Translations under genes and position numbers: made by a program
In this document: in pieces, positions 58,319-64,000 of the stretch
Layout of the letters: the number at the start of each line of letters is the position of its first letter
How positions within the stretch are numbered: the first letter of the stretch is position 1
Notes under the pieces: generated by a model
Databases searched by the model: none
What the model saw: the letters and a program-made list of their open reading frames with translations, nothing else
Told to the model about the DNA's origin: nothing
Assembly (NCBI GenBank): GCA_008933995.1
Contig: WARS01000025.1
Span: forward strand, 7,547,477-7,611,476
From: Datnioides undecimradiatus
Lineage: Eukaryota > Chordata > Actinopteri > Lobotiformes > Datnioididae
Reading direction: 5' to 3'
DNA: 64,000 nt

Positions 58319-61300
58319 CTCTGAGTCGCATTTTCAACCTTAACTCAGTTCACGTATACATGAGCTGCCCTATTTTTGTTAACTGATCTGGCAAACTTTC
58401 AGCATAAAGTCCTATTTTCTGTGTGTAGAAAGTGGTGATTTGGTAACAAAAGAGGTTCTGTGAAAGAGTGAGTCAGCACACAGGGTCAGGGTAAGAAAGT
58501 AGCGCTTTAATCTGTGTGGGCTGTAGGGGCAGGCAGAAAGAATTGGAGAGACATGACAAAACTGGAATTAGGAATGAGCTCTCGACTGGATCCCACCCAG
58601 TTTTACACAAATGCCGGAGAAACGGTTTAATCTCTGCTGAAAAGGGGGCAATGAATATACAGGTTGGTTTTTTTTTTCAGGAAATGTTAAATTATTTAAT
58701 CCAGTTGCAGGATTTACCCTGTGAAAATTCAGCTGAAAGGCGGATATGTCAGCAAAAACAAATCGTAAATGCATAAATGCTTGTGTAATCCAGCTACATT
58801 TAAAGGTACCATATTGAAGAGAGTGTGATCTCAACATGTTTTTTTGCTTATATAACAGATCTATGTGCTATATAAATATTGTAAACGTATTAAAACACTT
58901 GATCCACCGAGAAATGCACAACTTTTAACAAGGTAGGACCTCTGTAAGGTTATGATGTCACTACTAGACCATCGCCGCCCGCAACCACACTGTTTTTAGA
59001 AACTTGGAGAAGTAAATAATATAAAAAATGTAAAACTATGAAGTCACTAGCTGCTGCTACTGCAAACAAGATGGCCACCGAGGTTTACCCATACTCTACC
59101 CACACCCGTCAAGGACTTGATATTGTGTGAGTGCAGTTGTTGCTCAGTGAAGGGTAAGACAGAGTAAAGAAACTTGTGTTGGTAACTTAAGGAGTAGTAG
59201 TAAGCGGTTGAAGTTGAAGAGCAACATAGTCATCCGCACTACGAGTAGTTTAGCTGCAGTTGCTATGCTAATGGCTAATGGCTAACAGCTAACAGTAAAC
59301 CAGTAAACCAGTAACACTACAAACTAATTCATTTCTAGTTTAAATATGATAAATATAGCAGGATTAATCATTAAACACTATATAAATGTGCAAAACTTTG
59401 AATATTCTTTGAAATTCACCCTTCAAATTTCAAAACTGTGTCTCGTTGTGACTCTTGAACGTAACCTGTTCATCATATTTGAACAAGTTATGTTTGAACA
59501 CAGCCCGGATGCTAAATGCTGTCTTCCTCTTGATTAATAATAATATTTCTGAGTGTTAACGAACATCGACTGAGTGTAATTTGTGTTTTGTTGCCGCGGG
59601 CTTCACCGCAGACGCTGTGATTTAATCTCAGTTATGAAGTGTGTGTTTTGATAATGGCGCTCTCTGGCTTTTATGAGCTGAGACCTCGACATCACAAACA
59701 TATTTCATAAACAATCTCTGCCGCGTCTCTTCCCGATGATAGATAACTCGTCCGCCGTCATCTGTCCGTGTAATCAAGATAAGGTGCTGCAGTGGGAATA
59801 TAGTGGAAATAAATATGAGCCATGCCGCAGATCACGTTCAAAGATCAATTGTTTACCTTGTTTCTCTTTAATATGTGGTTGGACATTTGATCTGCGCTGT
59901 GGGGCCCACATAGAAACATCACTGTGGTTTCAGTATTTAAACGAAACATTCTCTGGTCTCACAGATTGAATCAGTTTAATTACCTGGAAAACTAGAGAGG
60001 AAGTGTGCAGTTGGAGAACATCGGTTTCTTTGTAGCGCTGAGACCGAATCAGCAGGTCACATATACGATGACAACAACAGCCCACGCACACTTCTGCATC
60101 TCCTCCTACTACCCATTTGCACTCTTCGGGGCAAGCTGACTTCACACCACGCAGACTGCAGGAAAGCTTTTGCTGCAGTTAATCCAGCAGAGGCCATTTA
60201 ATAGAGTCAACCTCCCATTCACAGCGCAGCATGGCAACAGAGGGAACTAGCGCTGGGTATGAACACAAGTGCAAGAGACGCACAGGGGGCAAGGAGCAAG
60301 TATGCGCAGATGGTGTTAAACAAAGCTATGTTTTGGAAACCAGATCACTGCTAAGGCACGTTTATAGTGGAGTTACAATTTTTTTTAAAATTTGGTCCAT
60401 ACATAAACCGCTAATGTGGAGGCAGATGTGTTATTACCAGACCTATACTGCAGCCAACCACCAGGGGGGCGATCCAGATGTTTTGGCCTCACTTTCAGGA
60501 GGAACTGGATGAAGACATAGTGACAGAAGCTCGTCCATAAGAGCTTGTGCAAGAAAACCGTGTTTGCGTTTGCTCAGTTAGCCGTGCAGCTAGCAATCAA
60601 ATTAGCTGACTTTGCTGGCACCAAACACAGCATCCAAGACCAAAAGAAGCTAGCTCAGCAATGGCAGCCCAATGGTAAAGGTGTAAGCACCAGCACTTCC
60701 TCAGGTGATCCAAGCTTCCAGTCCGGGCAGAGTCAGCTAACCATGCTAACCAGCTAAACACTGCTACATCTAAACTCCGCAAATTGCAGACAGTTAAGGC
60801 AGAGCAGCTGGAGGACATCAGATAGTACACCTTCCATGAAATATAATCCGGTTTCACTTAAACCAGAGAATCAACGGCTCAGATTCTGCCGCTAAGCTTT
60901 CGTGTCAACTGAGGAGACGCCTCATGCAGAGGTGCATCTTTCACATCATCCATCTTCACGGTCAATGGCGCTGACAGCCAGTTTTGTCATTTAGGTACGA
61001 GGACTCTACCTAACAGTGTTATCCAGGCTGGATTTGAAAGACTTGATGCGAGATGAAAATCACCAGATCATTAGAAAATAAAGAAACATACCTCTCGTTG
61101 AAGGCCACCCAGGCCCTTTTTTGTACAAAGCAAATGAAGAAGAGGGTAACGTGTGAAGATAAATGCTTTGCATAACTCCTGTGAGACAGATACTATCTCA
61201 TCTGAGCTTTTATATGTTTGTAAAACTGCAATTTAGCACTGATATATTGATATTTATACAATAAATGATATACAGTATAGATATAGCACTTGTAAAGAGC

Positions 61301-61343
61301 CAAGGTCATTATATTGTCACACTGGATTCAGATTTAAACTATT

Positions 61344-61349
<6 letters not shown>

Positions 61350-61380
<31 letters not shown>
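61350..61380 (+). repeat. (CA)15 microsatellite
   Basis: An uninterrupted CA run followed by T7. Confidence 0.95.
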
Positions 61381-61381
<1 letters not shown>

Positions 61382-62252
61382 TTTTTTCTAAAATGGGCAA
61401 CCCAGACATCCGCAGGGCAGGGAGGAGGTGTCTCCTAGCAACTGGTTCTCCGCTAAAGCATTTGGTCAGCCGGCTCGTTCTGGAAAGGAGAGCACTGGCA
61501 CAGCACTGTGGTGGGTCTGATGAAGTGACACCAGTGTAGAGATTAATTCAGCAAAATGTGAAGAGGGGCGAAGAGAATAAATGCTGTGATGATGGGAGAC
61601 AATTCATTTAGAGTTCAAGATAAAAAGAAAAGACACTGACGGACAGGACAAATGCTTTGTATGACCGACAACGCTCTTATTATTCTTGGCAACGGGTGAA
61701 AATGGTGTCGTTGACGACATCACAGCCCCGTCAAATTAATGCAGCACAGTAAAGCAAAGCACTTCATCATGTCGGACATAAATTCCCCGGCTAGACAGAT
61801 TTACATTGATTGAGCACACCGAGATGAGCTGAACACGCCCCTTTAGGTAATATAGTGCCACAGTTAATCAGCCATCAGACGCTCATCACAGCTGTATCCC
61901 TGCCATCCCAGCCCATCAGGCAGGTTTCTGCGCAAGCTGTCCGGCAACATGAAGTGAGAGGGACGCGAAGGCCGCAGAAGATACGATGGGGAGAAAGAGC
62001 TCCGCACACTTTGGAGATGGCAGAGATTTGAGGTTGGCAGCAAGTGATTCTACGGTGGCCCTGAGGATTCATGTTGTGCATCTTTTAGACAATATCTACC
62101 AAAAAACCAACAAATTTCTTGGTATTATGTTCTTGTAGAACAAAATATGAGCTGTGCTTACTTAACTTGAACCATACAATGTTAATCAATCACGTCATGA
62201 CCTCCAGTTATAAATCGATCTTCGGCTTTTGGCATCACAGACCTAAGATTCA

Positions 62253-62274
62253 TTAGCTAGCTAGCTAGCTAGCA
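62253..62274. repeat. (TAGC)5 self-complementary repeat
   Basis: TTAGCTAGCTAGCTAGCTAGC is its own inverted complement over almost its whole length and could extrude as a cruciform. Confidence 0.9.
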
Positions 62275-62732
62275 ACATCACGTGATATCATGTGTCTTTG
62301 GGTGTTCACGCGGCACGCGGAAGGAACACAGCATATAGAGAAAAACACAACTAGAGACACAAAAACCAATCAAACTGACCAGAGAACCTGTTTCCAGGAG
62401 ACACTGAAACACTTTTCTACCAACTGTAGCCCTGATATTGTAGCAAGCAGCAAAGGCTTCACTATCTTTCACGCAACACGTTTGCATCGACGCAAGCAAA
62501 GCTGCAAATTTGGTCTTCGGCCGTGTGAAAACAGATGATTTCCTTTCGGAGCCTGCTTTTCTCGGGGGCAGTGATTTTTTTTTGCAGAAAGGTTTTAAGA
62601 GTGGTGTTTATCCTATTGAGATTCTGAACAGAGCAGAGTGTTATTTGGGTCGAATCCAGGGTGAGAGAATAACCCTGTCCTTAGAGATCCATTGACGGGA
62701 GCCAAAACTCTCTTGGCTCACCCTGTCCTCCC

Positions 62733-62765
62733 TCCTCTCTCTCTCTCTCTCTTTCTTTCTTTCTC
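62733..62765 (+). repeat. (CT)n(CTTT)n microsatellite
   Basis: CT units pass into three TTTC units, ending TTTCTCAGCAG. Confidence 0.9.
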
Positions 62766-62789
62766 AGCAGTCAATCTCCATCAGTTTGG

Positions 62790-63300
62790 GCTTATATGAT
62801 TTACCTGGGCAGATAAGGTAAGCTGCCAGCGCCGGCGTTCGCTCTCGCCGAGCTGGACTGCAGCCCAGTCGGCCGAGCCGCCGCAATCCGCAGAGAGAGA
62901 CGTCCGGCAATTGTCATCCATCAGCGTGATGTGCTGGGTCAGCCGCTGTCCAGATGAATGCAATAAAAACGCTCTCGTGCATCTATCGGCTCAACGACAC
63001 TTCAAAACCGCTTTCCAGAGGGCAGATCACAGATTAGTGGCTCGCTCCCCTTACTGGGGCGGCGTATTGTTGCTGCTACTGGCTTGCAGGGGCTGACTTT
63101 TGGCTCCTATCAGCTCATTTAAAAGTTTTAGTCAAGCTAATCAAAACCTCGGCCACATCTCCACGGCGACCTCTTGGCGCTTCCTATAGCAAACTTCTCC
63201 AATGACATTAATTAACCTTCTCCGACAAAAACCAGAAGTTAATCTGGAGTGTATATTTAACTTTGGCAGTTTAATGTCATCCCCGGGATCGACGGTAACA
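62790..63300. promoter_or_regulatory. Possible enhancer-like unique block
   Basis: After a CT microsatellite, a repeat-free block contains CAGATAAGGTAAGC (a GATA motif and a donor-like GTAAGC on the plus strand), CAATTGTCATCCATC, TCATTAATTATGTGG (just downstream) and several CAGCTG/CAGATG-like E-boxes. No frame with domain content crosses it. Confidence 0.2.
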
Positions 63301-64000
63301 TCATGACATTTACTCAAAGGTCATTAATTATGTGGGCCGTGTTTGAGTTGCATGTTTGCGTACTCTCCAGATTCCATCTCGTGCATCTAGCTGCAATGTT
63401 TTAACTCTAATAACTTTGTTCGGATCCATGTTCTTGGGTTTTGATGCGAGTCATCCGTCACACTGGTGGTGGCGAGCATTTACAAGGTTAGATGGATCCG
63501 GTTTGTTTTACGGCGCTCTGAAAGAATTTATACATGCTGCGAATCACATGCAGTATATCGCGCTTGAAGAGTAGCCATGTAACCGCGGTCACTTCTGACA
63601 TATATATGACGTCTGGCCTCCGCGGTGCTCCTGGAAGTAATCATTTATCACATGCCAGACCAGCAGGTGCAGTAAAATGGTGATAAACTGCAGATTTTAG
63701 TGGATTACTATGGTTATTTGATACATAAAGCGGGAAAGGTCAGTAGTAAACCAGAAATAGCCTTATAGAAAGCGATTCAGTTGCTTTTTGAGATGTTGTA
63801 GATGCATTACTTTGGTGTATCTTCATGCATCATAGTTAAGGGATTAGGAGGGTCTTGGTTTTGCATCAGTACAGTTTGATGCAAGGGAGCATTATCATGT
63901 TTTCAACCCTGGAAGAGGACTTAAAAGGTCATTTAATCATGTTTTCTCTACTGGAAGGGCATTGTCTGAGCCACCTTTTTTATGTTTTAAGCACTGGGAA

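Larger units (their letters stand above)
48171..64000. other. Sequence upstream of the candidate ppfia2 promoter; no confident gene
   Basis: This stretch has no frame with recognisable domains, apart from the unassigned ORF at 53.4 kb. It contains an hAT-type element with target duplication (49.8 kb), the nuclear-receptor-site repeat (53.7 kb), a teleost repeat fragment (54.5 kb), a fourth fold-back MITE copy (56.6 kb) and microsatellites. Several repeat-free blocks rich in TAAT and CAGCTG motifs, for example 50.25-50.8, 51.28-51.56 and 62.8-63.3 kb, look like vertebrate enhancer sequence, but conservation was not tested. Confidence 0.5.

Noticed and set aside
60545-60757. 70-codon frame (MCKKTVFAFAQLAVQL start) that looks protein-like at first
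   Set aside because: The surrounding sequence is rich in GCTAGC/GCTAACC repeat words, there are no splice signals, and codon use is unremarkable.
1-64000. CRISPR arrays, bacterial operons, riboswitches, phage or viral genes, reverse-transcriptase or transposase frames
   Set aside because: None seen. The window is vertebrate nuclear DNA; no frame shows RT, transposase, integrase or capsid motifs, and tandem repeats are ordinary satellites.

Overview
The window is vertebrate nuclear DNA, almost certainly from a spiny-rayed (percomorph) teleost. It has no dense prokaryote-like coding. It is rich in CA/GT microsatellites and carries short old DNA-transposon relics and interspersed repeats of types I recognise from percomorph genomes, for example the 'GTTTAGCTTAGCATAAAGACTG'-type repeat and the repeat built around direct and inverted TGACC half-sites. 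The only coding sequence I can support with confidence is one exon on the minus strand, 27555-27810. It encodes the first 83 residues of a liprin-alpha, best matching liprin-alpha-2 (ppfia2). It has a good acceptor and donor, and its start codon lies 7 nt into the exon, so at least one non-coding exon must lie upstream, at higher coordinates.

Layout, read in the gene's own direction from high to low coordinates. The stretch 48.2-64 kb is upstream or intergenic sequence with repeats and one unassigned coding-like ORF at 53.4 kb on the opposite strand. At about 48.0-48.2 kb, minus-strand order, there is an RFX X-box palindrome, a CCAAT box, a TATA-like box and a strong GTGAGT donor. I propose this as a candidate ppfia2 promoter and non-coding exon 1. 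From 48.0 to 27.8 kb would then be intron 1, with a microsatellite cluster at 35.9-38.0 kb and an 8-bp-duplication hAT-type element at 38.4 kb. After the ATG exon, 27.55 kb down to the window edge is the first coding intron. It holds three copies of a fold-back MITE-like repeat (13.1, 16.7 and 18.3 kb), a 171-bp element with perfect 13-bp inverted ends (23.7 kb), a CTG/CAG hairpin (22.85 kb) and many microsatellites. I found no further liprin exon in the window.

Almost all other open reading frames of 60-190 codons are chance frames, often read through CA/GT, CAG or GA repeats. I see no self-contained new gene system. What deserves checking is regulatory or repeat-derived: the candidate promoter, perfect nuclear-receptor response elements inside an interspersed repeat at 53.7-53.9 kb, a posterior-HOX/CDX-type palindrome at 50.3 kb, and the fold-back MITE family. 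Assignments that rest on recalled repeat families or on homology are from memory and were not searched.
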